44,036 nt of DNA from Mucilaginibacter polytrichastri (GCF_001911425.1 NZ_MPPL01000001.1:1192906-1236941); one strand, 5' to 3'. Positions 8,437 to 17,097 are shown, counted from the stretch's first letter. The notes: generated by a model not told the origin, from the letters alone. Numbers and translations are program-made.

Positions 8437-9645
8437 ATGGTTACTTATAAATTAGTTCTTGACGAACGAAGAGCCAGAAAAGACAGTACCTTTCCCTTAG
8501 TCGTAAGGGTAACCAATGATCGAAAAGTTTATTATTTTCAAACAGGCATTTATCTCTTATCCAAACATTGGAATCAAAAGACCTTACAAGTAGGTAAGTG
8601 CATGGACAATCACCAGGAACTCACGCAAACAGCATCAGAACTTTACGTAAAAATTCAGAAGGCTATTTTAATTATTGAGCGAGAAGATACATTTTCATTT
8701 GAGCTTTTAAAGGATAGAATATCGCCTAAAAAAATCAGTGCACAATTAGAGACCAATTCCGCTAAGCAGTTGACTACTAAAACTGCCCTTAAGCAGGCAT
8801 TAGCCATCAAAATTAATTCTGCCCTAAGTGAAAAGTATAAGCGAAATCTAAAAGACTTAAACAGGAGACTGTTGTTATTCCTAACAGCTGACGAATTAAA
8901 AGGGCCTGTCACCGACATCCCAGCTATTCGCCTAGATGAATTTCTTACCAACTTCAGCAAGTCTGGTACTTACTACATGAACAAACGCCGAGATTTGAGC
9001 GTTTTGTTTAATCTTATAGGTAAGATTGTAAATCAACCATTAACGCTCGTTAAAACCACTGAAAGAAGAAAAGTAAAAGCAGCCTTACACGTGGCATACG
9101 ACCATGAGCAGCTTAAGCCGATACTCAACCATCTCAAAGAAGCTAATAAGTTACTTTATTTATGTTGCCTGTTAACATATGCAACGTGGTTGAGACCACA
9201 TGAAGAGATTAGGCTTTTGACAAAAGGTGATTTTGTAAAAGATTTCACGGAAATACATTTAAGTGGCGATGCGAATAAAGGTGGTAAAGTGCGAACAGTA
9301 TATGTCCCTGAGTATGTTCGAGCAGAGTTAGTGCCAATTCTACATGAATTAAACCGCGAGGATAATATATTTTCTAGAATGCCTAAGCCAATGAACCAAT
9401 ATTATTTCAGTACTCAATGGAGACGTGCATGTGTTGACATGATTGCAAAGGGCCTAATTTACCCGAAACAAACGCTTTATTCATTCAGACACACTGCTGC
9501 AGTACAACTATATAAACGAACCAAAGATGTGTATTTACTTCAAAAGCTGTTAGGACACTCGACCATTGTGGTTACATTAAAATACCTCCGAAGTTTAGGT
9601 GAGCTTAACAGTGAAGAACTGAGAGATGCAGCACCCCAATTATAG
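8437..9645 (+). CDS. Tyrosine recombinase (island integrase)
   Basis: 402 residues from ATG 8437 (MVTYKLVLDERRARK); an earlier in-frame ATG at 8395 would overlap the GTTTGCAAAT sites and lacks family similarity. An N-terminal arm-binding beta domain (VTYKLVLDERRARKDSTFPL) and a SAM-like core-binding domain are followed by the catalytic domain. Catalytic residues: R253 (TWLRPHEEI), Y348-S-F-R351-H352 (Tyr in place of the usual first His, common in Bacteroidota integrases), H374 (LLGHST) and nucleophile Y383 (TLKYLRSLG). It is located 124 bp from attL and is followed by a strong terminator, so it is a single-gene unit. It presumably recombines in the anticodon region of tRNA-Lys. Confidence 0.93.
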   Translation: MVTYKLVLDERRARKDSTFPLVVRVTNDRKVYYFQTGIYLLSKHWNQKTLQVGKCMDNHQELTQTASELYVKIQKAILIIEREDTFSFELLKDRISPKKISAQLETNSAKQLTTKTALKQALAIKINSALSEKYKRNLKDLNRRLLLFLTADELKGPVTDIPAIRLDEFLTNFSKSGTYYMNKRRDLSVLFNLIGKIVNQPLTLVKTTERRKVKAALHVAYDHEQLKPILNHLKEANKLLYLCCLLTYATWLRPHEEIRLLTKGDFVKDFTEIHLSGDANKGGKVRTVYVPEYVRAELVPILHELNREDNIFSRMPKPMNQYYFSTQWRRACVDMIAKGLIYPKQTLYSFRHTAAVQLYKRTKDVYLLQKLLGHSTIVVTLKYLRSLGELNSEELRDAAPQL

Positions 9646-9685
9646 TTTTTGCCACGACAAATACTCACTTATTTACACTTTTAAT

Positions 9686-9721
9686 GGTAGCGGAGTTTAT
9701 AGCTCTGCTACCTTTTCTATT
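9686..9721 (+). terminator. Terminator of the integrase gene
   Basis: GGTAGCGGAG pairs with CTCTGCTACC (one mismatch) around a 7-nt loop and is followed by TTTTCTATTTTT, 40 bp after the integrase stop. Confidence 0.8.
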
Positions 9722-9729
9722 TTTGATAT

Positions 9730-10644
9730 ATGAATATTGTAAGCACAGGTAAGTCAACTTACGGCTTTGAAGTAGTAGTCGATCAAGCTAAACTCGCGCA
9801 TTTGACAAATTTTATAAGCTACAGATTGAGAGACCAAAATGATAATGAACTTGTTTATGAAAATCATAAAGAAATTATATCTCTTGATCTAAATAGAAAG
9901 CAATATGAAGTATTGGATCAACAATTGAGTGAATTGTTAAAAGGGGTGGTGAAAAAAGTTCAAAACAATGCCCCATCTTTACTAGAACGGCAAAAATGTG
10001 AATTGATGTATATATATAAATATGTTCTAAAAATTCAAACGTTAGACTATTTTAGTAGGAACAGCAGCAGCGAAACAGATGTTAAGTTTAACGAAGAATT
10101 TTTTCAACTCCTGTGCTTGCTGGAGAACTACGACAACGGTAATAGGGTTAAGATTACATTTGATAGGCAAATAGGTGCAAATATCATAGTGCATTTACCA
10201 CCTAAGAAGGACACTGGAATTTTCTTAAATAAACTGGTAGATCTAATCGCAAATCATTATCCAGAATTTCAACATTTAAGCAGTTTCGCAAAAAAACTCA
10301 AACGCTTAAATGCGGATTACAAATTGAGTGAATCAGAGGAATTTTTTAAAGTGAATAAAGCTTACCCAATGTCATTTGATAATAATTTGCTAAATGCTTA
10401 CCATAGTTATATTCTGCTGCCATACATCAGAACATTAACTCAGTTTCCTTTTACAAATGCAAAAGAATTAGACGTTTCCGAACGCCAGGGAGCCTTTTTA
10501 TATGGTTTTTTTAACTTAATGAGCAGCTATGACAAAACCTTTGAAAAATTAATGGGCAATTACATTAGACTTTCAGAGCGGGAGTTTGTCAAAAATTTGC
10601 GAAGGCAGCTTGTTTATCTAAAGAAAGATTACATCGATGTTTAA
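9730..10644 (+). CDS. Hypothetical protein, island cargo
   Basis: 304 residues, not recognised. No signal peptide or membrane segment. It is charged and rich in Lys, Asn, Leu and Tyr, predicted mostly helical. The N-terminus (TYGFEVVVDQAKLAHL) looks beta-stranded. Start ATG 9730 follows the integrase terminator by only a few bases, so its promoter must lie in or just before the hairpin. Its position next to the integrase is where excisionase, regulator or toxin-type genes are often found, but nothing in the sequence supports any of those. Confidence 0.7.
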   Translation: MNIVSTGKSTYGFEVVVDQAKLAHLTNFISYRLRDQNDNELVYENHKEIISLDLNRKQYEVLDQQLSELLKGVVKKVQNNAPSLLERQKCELMYIYKYVLKIQTLDYFSRNSSSETDVKFNEEFFQLLCLLENYDNGNRVKITFDRQIGANIIVHLPPKKDTGIFLNKLVDLIANHYPEFQHLSSFAKKLKRLNADYKLSESEEFFKVNKAYPMSFDNNLLNAYHSYILLPYIRTLTQFPFTNAKELDVSERQGAFLYGFFNLMSSYDKTFEKLMGNYIRLSEREFVKNLRRQLVYLKKDYIDV

Positions 10645-10821
10645 TCTTACCCAAATTCTTTTCGAAAAATTCCAATAAATGGGTAATTGAGAAAAAAACT
10701 GAACGATAATTTTGTAGTGTTAAACAAAACAACGGTGATTGACTGTCCGGAAAGTTAATTGAAGTTGTTGCTGACCAGCAGTTTTACCGTTTATTTTTTA
10801 AATTTAAAAACTCCAATAAAA

Positions 10822-11247
10822 ATGGAACTTTACCAACAAATATTTGGTGAATTGAACACCAACATCAAATCAAACTTTAACGCTCAAGGAACCACATTAT
10901 CACTGTTTAAAGATGATAATGAAAATGGCGGCATATTTATAAAGGCTGATTTTGTACCCGATTTGAAAGCAGCAGGCAACCTCCATCCAGCCTTCATTGT
11001 TCATGCGAAAAAACTTGTTGACAACATGTATGCAAAGCTTCCATTTGCGGTAGAGCCAAATGAGGGATTCGAAAACGGCATGAGCGTGACTTGGTGCCGA
11101 TTTAAAGACGGCAACCTAAAAGCTACCTTGTGCGTACCGAATATAAAAGGTATGGCCGAACTTATAAATAGCTATAGACACGATAAAATCGTTGTTAACG
11201 TTGATTTTGAAGGTTTGCTAAAGCAAATACAGGAAACAACCATCTAA
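10822..11247 (+). CDS. Hypothetical protein
   Basis: 141 residues from ATG 10822 (MELYQQIFGEL). The open frame extends upstream to 10759, but those 21 residues are translated AT-rich leader. No signal peptide or membrane segment; a mixed alpha/beta protein with conserved-looking aromatic motifs (SVTWCRFKDGNLKATLCVPN). Not recognised. It ends 10 bp before the small inverted repeat AAGGGAGG/CCTCCCTT at 11257-11280, which lacks a T-run and is only a weak terminator. Confidence 0.7.
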   Translation: MELYQQIFGELNTNIKSNFNAQGTTLSLFKDDNENGGIFIKADFVPDLKAAGNLHPAFIVHAKKLVDNMYAKLPFAVEPNEGFENGMSVTWCRFKDGNLKATLCVPNIKGMAELINSYRHDKIVVNVDFEGLLKQIQETTI

Positions 11248-11356
11248 TCTAAAATTAAGGGAGGATAATCTTCCTCCCTTTACCAAAAAACTTATTAAAC
11301 ATACTTACCGACAGTGCAATATTTTGTACTGATAGGGATCGCATTGACTGAAAATC

Positions 11357-12090
11357 ATGAAACAATTAAAAGATAAACGTACCGCATCCGGGAAAACCAA
11401 TGGTTAAAAGATGTGCTAGGTATAATACCTACCAATATTATACTATTTAAAATGCTTTGCGGTATAGGGGCTACGGCACTTGAATTAGACACGCCACGAC
11501 ATAGTATAATCATAGAGCCTAACGTGCCCGTTATTAAAGGCAAGTGTAAGAAATATAATACTACTAGAACCAAACTTATATTGGGTGTTTACGAGGGCAT
11601 AACTGTTGATGAGATTATTGAATATCTTGAATCGAAAGTGCAGTGGAAAAAGATTTTGGTAACTCCTGAATCTTTTGGAAAGGTCAAAGAAGCTATGGAC
11701 GAGGTTGGCATTAATATGTACGAAAAATATTTCCTTCTAATTGACGAATGCGAACGCACTATACAGGACGTTGGATACAGAGCTAACATTACGCTACCAA
11801 TGAAAGACTTTTTCCTATTTAAGGATAAAGCTTTTATATCTGCAACGCCAATTATACCAAGTGATCCGCGATTTAAGGAGCACAAGTTCAGTAACGTTTA
11901 CGTTCAACCTGATAAAGATTATGCCTACAAACAGGAATTGAAAGTAATAGAGACAAACAACGTTATGTTGTCGCTTAAAAAGTTCATTTCAGAAAATGAG
12001 CGTAAACAATACTTTGTGTTTTTTAATTCACAGACACTATTGCACACTTCCTAAATGAACTGGAGGTTAAAGTGGAGATTCTGATGAACT
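11357..12090 (+). pseudogene. Decayed DEAD-like helicase/ATPase, cut off at the IS21 left end
   Basis: The uninterrupted middle (about 11377-12030) reads YRIRENQWLKDVLGIIPTN then GIGATALEL in the P-loop position, the DEAD-box-like LLIDECERT and the motif-III-like AFISATP, so it descends from a superfamily-2 type ATPase. The start MKQLKDK (11357) is one frame off from the rest. Near 12030 the reading must shift again to give DTIAHFLNELEVKVEILMN before a stop at the IS boundary. At least two single-base frameshifts plus loss of the 3' part on the far side of the IS make it non-functional. The P-loop lysine is also missing (GIGATA). Confidence 0.7.
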
Positions 12091-12100
12091 AGACCACCTG

Positions 12101-12167
12101 ATTCCGGGGCAAGCTGACCACCAATTCCGGGGCAAACTGACCAGGGGATTCCGGAACAAACTGACCA
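12101..12167 (+). repeat. Three tandem IS21 terminal repeats
   Basis: ATTCCGGGGCAAACTGACCA-type 20-mers at 12101-12120, 12124-12143 and 12148-12167 (one to three differences), spaced 23-24 bp. One copy occurs inverted at the right end (14626-14645). These are the multiple transposase-binding repeats of IS21 ends. Confidence 0.85.
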
Positions 12168-12231
12168 CCCTCAACGTGTAGCAAATGCTGTAGAAGCAAC
12201 CATCTTTCGGAGGCAACATATACCTCCAAAC

Positions 12232-13707
12232 ATGGCCAATTCGACGATCAGCATGAGTAAGATTAGAAAGATTTTAAGGATGTACAGCCAGCAGCGGCCC
12301 ATAATGACCATCGCTGCTCAGACTGATGCATCCCGGAATACCGTAAAGAAGTACCTGGCAGCCTTTAAAGCCAGCAGCTTTACCTTTGAAGAGATCGATG
12401 CCCTTAACGATAAGGAACTCGAAGATCTCTTCGGGAAAAGCAAAGAACACCCGCCTACCAGCCGTATGCAGTCCATGCAGCGCTGTTTTCCCCAAGTAGA
12501 TAAAGAACTCAAACGCACCGGTGTCAACCGGTATATGCTATGGGAATCCTACCGCAAAGAGTTTCCTGACGGTTACCAGTACAGCCAATTCTGCTTTTAT
12601 TACAGCCAGTGGAAAGCCAGGGTCAACCCGACCATGCACATGGATCACAAAGCCGGTGATAAGCTTTATGTGGATTTTGCAGGCGAAAAGCTAAGCTATA
12701 CCGATAAGGATACCGGTGAAGTTATTGCAGTAGAGGTCTTTGTGGCTATCCTCGGAGCCAGTCAGCTTACTTATGTAGAGGCGGTTCCGAGCCAGCAAAA
12801 GGAAGACTTTATAGCGGCCTGCGAGAATACGCTGCACTTTATCGGCGGCGTTCCTGCCGCCATTGTGCCGGATAACCTGAAGGCAGCTGTAACCAAAAGC
12901 AGCCGCTATGAACCTACTTTGAACGAAACGTTTGAGGACTTTGCAGACCATTACGGCACCACCATACTACCAGCGCGGGCGTACCGCCCGCGTGATAAAG
13001 CACTGGTAGAAGGTGCCGTTAAGGTCATCTATACCAAGATCTACGCACCTATCAACCGGGTTACCTATCATTCTTTAAAAGAGCTGAATACAGGTATATG
13101 GGAAGCATTGGAAACCCATAACAGCCAGTTGCTTAAAGGACGTAACTACAGCCGCAGGCTACAGTTTGAAGAGATCGAACGGCATACCCTGATGCCACTG
13201 CCTGTCCTGCTTTACCAGTTCAAAAAGCACTTTTATGCTAAGGTGATCAAGAATGGCCATGTCAACCTTGGCCCTGATAAACACTATTACAGCGTGCCTT
13301 ACCGCTTCATCGGTAAACGGGTTAAGCTGTTGTATTCCCGCACCATCGTGGAGATCTATTCCAACTATGAACGTATTGCCCTGCATAAACGGGCAAAGAA
13401 CCCTTACGGTTATACGACCGATAAAGACCACATGGCCACTACGCACCGCTTTGTAACTGACTGGACACCTGATAAGTTCTTAGATTGGGCAGCATCTATC
13501 CATGAGGATGTAAGGCTGTATATCCTAAAGATCCTTGACCGGAAGCAACACCCGGAGCAGGCTTACAAGTCTTGCCTGGGTGTACTTGGCTTCGCCAAGA
13601 AAGCCGGGAACGAACGCTTAACGATGGCCTGCCAGCGTGCACTCAGCTATGGTATTCATAACTATAAAACGATACAAACGATCCTGGAGAACAAGATGGA
13701 TGGCTAG
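12232..13707 (+). CDS. istA: IS21 transposase IstA (C-terminus cut by an amber codon)
   Basis: 491 residues. N-terminal helix-turn-helix (SKIRKILRMY..., DASRNTVKKYL), then an rve-type integrase core with DDE residues D148 (YVDFAG), D214 (VPDNLKAAV) and E260 (KALVEGAV). IstA cuts and joins DNA strands and needs IstB. The reading frame meets TAG at 13705-13707, but the same frame continues for 24 more sensible codons (EESLFADELPMPNHDNIRG..., TAA at 13780-13782). The NIRG..YY tail is typical of IstA ends, so the stop looks like a recent nonsense mutation removing the last ~25 residues. Activity is uncertain. Confidence 0.92.
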   Translation: MANSTISMSKIRKILRMYSQQRPIMTIAAQTDASRNTVKKYLAAFKASSFTFEEIDALNDKELEDLFGKSKEHPPTSRMQSMQRCFPQVDKELKRTGVNRYMLWESYRKEFPDGYQYSQFCFYYSQWKARVNPTMHMDHKAGDKLYVDFAGEKLSYTDKDTGEVIAVEVFVAILGASQLTYVEAVPSQQKEDFIAACENTLHFIGGVPAAIVPDNLKAAVTKSSRYEPTLNETFEDFADHYGTTILPARAYRPRDKALVEGAVKVIYTKIYAPINRVTYHSLKELNTGIWEALETHNSQLLKGRNYSRRLQFEEIERHTLMPLPVLLYQFKKHFYAKVIKNGHVNLGPDKHYYSVPYRFIGKRVKLLYSRTIVEIYSNYERIALHKRAKNPYGYTTDKDHMATTHRFVTDWTPDKFLDWAASIHEDVRLYILKILDRKQHPEQAYKSCLGVLGFAKKAGNERLTMACQRALSYGIHNYKTIQTILENKMDG

Positions 13708-13801
13708 GAGGAAAGCCTGTTTGCCGACGAGCTGCCGATGCCTAACCATGATAATATCCGGGGAAAAGACTATTACAAATAACCATTAAACAACAAATAA
13801 C

Positions 13802-14548
13802 ATGAACACAAGTACATTGGACAAACTGCGGAAGATGAAGTTCTTCGGCATGTTCCATGCCTTCAAAAGCAGCATGGAAACGGGTAAAACAAATGATTAT
13901 ACAGCGGATGAACTGCTGGCTCACCTGGTAGATGCCGAGTGGGATGACCGGCAAAACAGGCGTATAGAACGGCAGATATTGTATGCTAAGTTCCGCTATA
14001 AAGCTTCGATAGAGGACGTGCATTACCATGCTGACCGAAGCATCGACCGTAACCAGATCATGCGGCTGGCAGACTGTACATTCATTGATCGCAATGAAAA
14101 TATCCTGGTCACTGGCAGCACTGGTATCGGTAAAAGCTATGTGGCTTCTGCTGTGGGCTACCAGGCCTGTATGCTGGGCTACAGGGTGCTTTATGCCAGC
14201 ACGCCTAAGCTGTTCGCTAAACTAAAGATGGCTAAGGCAGACGGCTCCTATATCAAGGAACTCGCCAAACTTGAACGGCAGCAATTGCTTATACTGGATG
14301 ATTTCGGTATCCAGCCCTTTGATGCACAAAGCAGGGCTGCGCTAATGGAACTTATTGAGGACAGGCATGGCAAAACCTCGCTGATCATAACCTCACAGTT
14401 ACCGGTAAGCAAATGGTTTGAAGTGATCGGTGAAAAAACGGTTGCTGATGCGATCCTGGACCGGATCGTTCATGATGCACACCGCATCGAATTGAAGGGG
14501 GGATCTATGAGAAGAAAACGTAACGTTGAACCGGAAACCAGCTACTAA
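13802..14548 (+). CDS. istB: IS21 helper ATPase IstB
   Basis: 248 residues, DnaC/IstB-type AAA+ ATPase. Walker A GSTGIGKS at residues 105-112, Walker B LLILDDFG with D166/D167, sensor region SLIITSQLPVSKW. It assembles on DNA and activates IstA for target selection. It starts 19 bp after the original (pre-mutation) istA stop at 13782 and is full length and intact. Confidence 0.95.
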   Translation: MNTSTLDKLRKMKFFGMFHAFKSSMETGKTNDYTADELLAHLVDAEWDDRQNRRIERQILYAKFRYKASIEDVHYHADRSIDRNQIMRLADCTFIDRNENILVTGSTGIGKSYVASAVGYQACMLGYRVLYASTPKLFAKLKMAKADGSYIKELAKLERQQLLILDDFGIQPFDAQSRAALMELIEDRHGKTSLIITSQLPVSKWFEVIGEKTVADAILDRIVHDAHRIELKGGSMRRKRNVEPETSY

Positions 14549-14735
14549 TGAAAATACCTTTTAAATAACTATTTTTGTACACGCTTTTATAGCGTTTGCT
14601 GCACGCCCCACGTCAGCTAATTGCCTGGTCAGTTTGGCCCGGAATCAGGTGGTCAACATCTCCATAACATACACCCAACTACCTTATCATCCTTAAAAGT
14701 CAACTGTCCCAATCACCCACTAACAACCATTCATC

Positions 14736-15245
14736 ATGCATTTTGAGTTCAATCCCGACAAACTCTACAAGCTCATTCCCCAAGAGCCTGAAACGCCTAA
14801 AAGAAAATATCGCGTTGCTAAACGCTGGAAGGTTGCTAAGCACCATCACATGGGCAAGAACAACATTGGCATCAACTGGCTTCATGAGAAACACTTCATG
14901 ACCATCCGTGATAAAATCCGCAGTCTCTATGCACAACAGAATGAATATTTCTATGACAGAGATTGGCGACATGATAACTCTGAAAACCCATGCACCATGC
15001 ACATTATCGCCTGCAGTACCTTATATAAGGAACTGGAGTGCAACCATTTCTATGAGTATGAGATACACTACCACATAGATGATAGTCCGTTTAAAGAAAT
15101 CATTACAGCCTTACTTGGAACTGTCGGAAAGGTTAAACCCATCGAACCCCGCATAGCAAATTATTTCAAAGACATGAGGCAGTACTACAAAGACGATCCT
15201 AAGTTCTTTTCCCACCTAAGCCCTGATGAAGAGCAAAGCAATTAA
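14736..15245 (+). CDS. Hypothetical protein (small-gene cluster, gene 1)
   Basis: 169 residues, not recognised. The N-terminal half is basic (TPKRKYRVAKRWKVAKHHH), the rest aromatic and acidic; no signal peptide, no clear membrane span. It begins 81 bp after the IS21 right end, with TTAAAAGTCAAC 35 bp upstream. It ends at a good terminator. First of six small genes reading the same way (14736-17013). Confidence 0.65.
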   Translation: MHFEFNPDKLYKLIPQEPETPKRKYRVAKRWKVAKHHHMGKNNIGINWLHEKHFMTIRDKIRSLYAQQNEYFYDRDWRHDNSENPCTMHIIACSTLYKELECNHFYEYEIHYHIDDSPFKEIITALLGTVGKVKPIEPRIANYFKDMRQYYKDDPKFFSHLSPDEEQSN

Positions 15246-15268
15246 CCCATTTCACATAACCCAATGAA

Positions 15269-15297
15269 GCCTGAGCGACAACCGTTCAGGCTTTTTT
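15269..15297 (+). terminator. Intrinsic terminator
   Basis: GCCTGA pairs with TCAGGC across an 11-nt loop and is followed by six T, 24 bp after the preceding stop codon. Confidence 0.8.
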
Positions 15298-15315
15298 ATT
15301 TAAAAAGTTAACCTA

Positions 15316-15534
15316 ATGAGTACACCACTATCAACTATCATCGACAAAATCTCAACCGGCACCTACATACTCGTTGAGTGGCCATTCGTACAAGACCTTA
15401 TGGAATACGATTGGTTCAGGCAAGAATGCTATCTGCATCAAGCCTTTGGAGATCAACCTTACCTTGATTCTGCCTACTTCGTTCCACTGATTAGACTAAT
15501 TGAAATCAACTACTTCAACCAACTACAACAATGA
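15316..15534 (+). CDS. Hypothetical small protein (gene 2)
   Basis: 72 residues, not recognised. Acidic, rich in Tyr/Phe/Trp (EWPFVQDLMEYDWFRQECY), soluble. Its stop overlaps the start of the next gene as ATGA, so the two are translationally coupled. The pair begins directly after the terminator at 15269. Confidence 0.65.
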   Translation: MSTPLSTIIDKISTGTYILVEWPFVQDLMEYDWFRQECYLHQAFGDQPYLDSAYFVPLIRLIEINYFNQLQQ

Positions 15535-16031
15535 AAAGTACCACACCTACAGACTTACGAGGCTTAACTTATAATGAATGCGTTAAGGCAGCATACTTCG
15601 AGGTCTTAAAACAAACTACATCACTACTGGCAACATTGCCTGACGATCCGCACCGTTACAGCCTCATTCGCGAAGACAAACTACCAATCATCGAGGGCAC
15701 CATTGTTCACGAGTTCATCAACCCACTTCTATACATGCGCCTTGAATGCCATAAGGACGATAAGCTTGCCATCAACTTTGGCTGTGACAGTCAGCCTGGC
15801 TTCATGGAATATGAACCTTTGGCAGGAACGTTTCTACGCATTCTTTATAAGGTAACTATGGCAATTAACACCGCGATCAACATTGAGGATTGCATAAAGA
15901 CAGACTACATCGTTACAGAATGCTCCGAGTTTTATGAGTTCCTGGAGGAAGGCGGTTTAAAGAATCATACCTTTCACCTCATTAAGCACAAGCCCAAAGC
16001 AATTAAAAGAAAATTGCAGAAGGTCGCTTAA
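15531..16031 (+). CDS. Hypothetical protein (gene 3)
   Basis: 166 residues, not recognised. Contains a Cys/His-bearing central region (RLECHKDDKLAINFGCDSQP) and a strongly basic C-terminus (KHKPKAIKRKLQKVA) that could contact nucleic acid. No membrane segment. It overlaps gene 2 by 4 bp (ATGA). Confidence 0.7.
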   Translation: MKSTTPTDLRGLTYNECVKAAYFEVLKQTTSLLATLPDDPHRYSLIREDKLPIIEGTIVHEFINPLLYMRLECHKDDKLAINFGCDSQPGFMEYEPLAGTFLRILYKVTMAINTAINIEDCIKTDYIVTECSEFYEFLEEGGLKNHTFHLIKHKPKAIKRKLQKVA

Positions 16032-16049
16032 CCTATCACTGATACTGTT

Positions 16050-16057
16050 TACCTTTG
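16050..16057 (+). promoter_or_regulatory. Candidate -7 box TACCTTTG
   Basis: Exact TAnnTTTG match 19 bp after gene 3. Transcription would start near 16064 and run through the self-complementary segment at 16141-16322 into the gene at 16340. No convincing -33 box. Confidence 0.4.
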
Positions 16058-16140
16058 CTCCAAATCAACACAGGAGGAATTACATAGACAGTATCATTAC
16101 TACTACATATAATTAAGATATATAGCGTTAGCTATCGTTC

Positions 16141-16322
16141 TTGCACTCAGAAAACTTAGGAACTTTCAAATTGCAACAAGAACAGATAAGTGAACGCCCG
16201 CGCTGAATAGCGTAGGGCGACTTGTTTGTTGCAATGGGTTCTCCTAAGTACCTCTGGTGCAGACATAGTTTAGTCCTGCGCTATTCGTGCTTTATAACCA
16301 ACCGTTGAGGACTGCAACGGTA
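16141..16322 (+). ncRNA. Rod-like self-complementary segment, candidate structured RNA or leader
   Basis: Nested stems: TGCAC+CAGA (16142-16151) with TCTG+GTGCA (16253-16261); ACTTAGG (16154-16160) with CCTAAGT (16243-16249); ATTGCAAC (16170-16177) with GTTGCAAT (16228-16235); CGCCC (16195-16199) with GGGCG (16215-16219); CGCT-GAAT-AGCG at the tip (16201-16212). A second hairpin ACCGTTG/CAACGGT (16301-16321) ends 18 bp before the next ATG. Either a 5' leader of gene 4 or an independent RNA; the strand is assumed from the TACCTTTG box. No known RNA family recognised. Confidence 0.55.
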
Positions 16323-16339
16323 ACGAACCATTCACATAG

Positions 16340-16777
16340 ATGAAACCCAATCCACAGTTCACCCAAATGATCGTCAAGCTGTTTGAACAGCGCAAAAAGA
16401 CTATTACCCCAGAAGATCTTACCAAGCACAATTCACGTTCAATTAGTTTCTATTCCCTCTCTAAGGGCAACTTCGTTAATGACTGTTTAGTCAACAAGAC
16501 CGAATTGTTCAGCGATCAAATCATGATCGAGATTCAACAAGGTTGTAGGATAACAATTATTGGTACCCCATCTGCTCAAACAGTCTACACAGGCATTAAT
16601 GCTATGAAGTACGACACGTTCAACAACCAGGGCTATCTATACTGGCAAGCAACAGATCAAGGTGGCGTAACTTACCTTATTGCCATACTTATGGTTTCAG
16701 GAGCTCCACAGATCAAGTTAACTAACCTAATTAACGAATCTCAAATCGTTCACAACGTTTGTGAGCTACCACGCTAA
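16340..16777 (+). CDS. Hypothetical protein (gene 4)
   Basis: 145 residues, not recognised. No signal peptide. The middle is beta-rich (MIEIQQGCRITIIGTPSAQ, GYLYWQATDQGGVTYLI). It lies 18 bp downstream of the hairpin series at 16141-16322 and is the natural candidate for control by it. Confidence 0.7.
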   Translation: MKPNPQFTQMIVKLFEQRKKTITPEDLTKHNSRSISFYSLSKGNFVNDCLVNKTELFSDQIMIEIQQGCRITIIGTPSAQTVYTGINAMKYDTFNNQGYLYWQATDQGGVTYLIAILMVSGAPQIKLTNLINESQIVHNVCELPR

Positions 16778-16788
16778 TCCATTTCCCA

Positions 16789-16893
16789 ATGCAACAGCTA
16801 TTCTCAGCATTCATTTTTATAGTGTTTGTCATCATCGCTATGCTTGCTATCAAGGGCATTAAAACGGTTAACAAGGAAGTCAAAAACAAATAA
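16789..16893 (+). CDS. Tiny single-span membrane protein (34 aa, gene 5)
   Basis: 34 residues: one hydrophobic helix (residues ~4-22, FIFIVFVIIAML) followed by a basic tail (KGIKTVNKEVKNK). It starts 11 bp after gene 4 and ends 12 bp before another mini-ORF of the same design. Coding is supported by the spacing and the clean membrane-helix-plus-Lys pattern; the function is unknown. Confidence 0.5.
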   Translation: MQQLFSAFIFIVFVIIAMLAIKGIKTVNKEVKNK

Positions 16894-16905
16894 CCTTACC
16901 TCATA

Positions 16906-17013
16906 ATGGAAACCTTACTACTCACGATAGCAGCATTCATTGTGCTCAAATTCGCTTACAGCTTCATCTTCAAGCAAGACAAATTCGACAAGGACAGTAA
17001 CTACCGCAATTAA
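16906..17013 (+). CDS. Tiny single-span membrane protein (35 aa, gene 6)
   Basis: 35 residues: N-terminal hydrophobic helix (residues ~3-16, TLLLTIAAFIVLKF) and a charged tail (KQDKFDKDSNYRN). It follows the 34-residue membrane mini-protein by 12 bp. The two differ in sequence, so they are not a recent duplication. Function unknown; small hydrophobic pairs of this kind occur among holin- and toxin-like peptides, but there is no specific evidence. Confidence 0.5.
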   Translation: METLLLTIAAFIVLKFAYSFIFKQDKFDKDSNYRN

Positions 17014-17097
17014 CGTAACACCTTGACTACATTCTTTAAAAGTCAACCATCGCAAATAAAAATTCAAACATACACTTAAACTTTACAGATCAATCAA

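Larger units (their letters stand above)
12091..14654 (+). mobile_element. IS21-family insertion sequence
   Basis: About 2.56 kb containing istA and istB in order. Terminal inverted repeats: GACCACCTGATTCCGG at the left matches the reverse complement of 14638-14653 at the right, and the match continues through CAA.CTGACC. The left end carries three tandem copies of the transposase-binding motif (12101, 12124, 12148), typical of IS21. The outermost base pair differs between ends, and no 4-8 bp target duplication is evident, which suggests a deletion beside the element. Confidence 0.88.

Noticed and set aside
11413..12054. Intact 213-residue gene
   Set aside because: Readable homologous sequence continues both upstream (to 11377) and, after a one-base shift, downstream (to 12090), so it is the middle of a pseudogene.
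16141..16322. Retron msr-msd
   Set aside because: No reverse transcriptase gene in the island.
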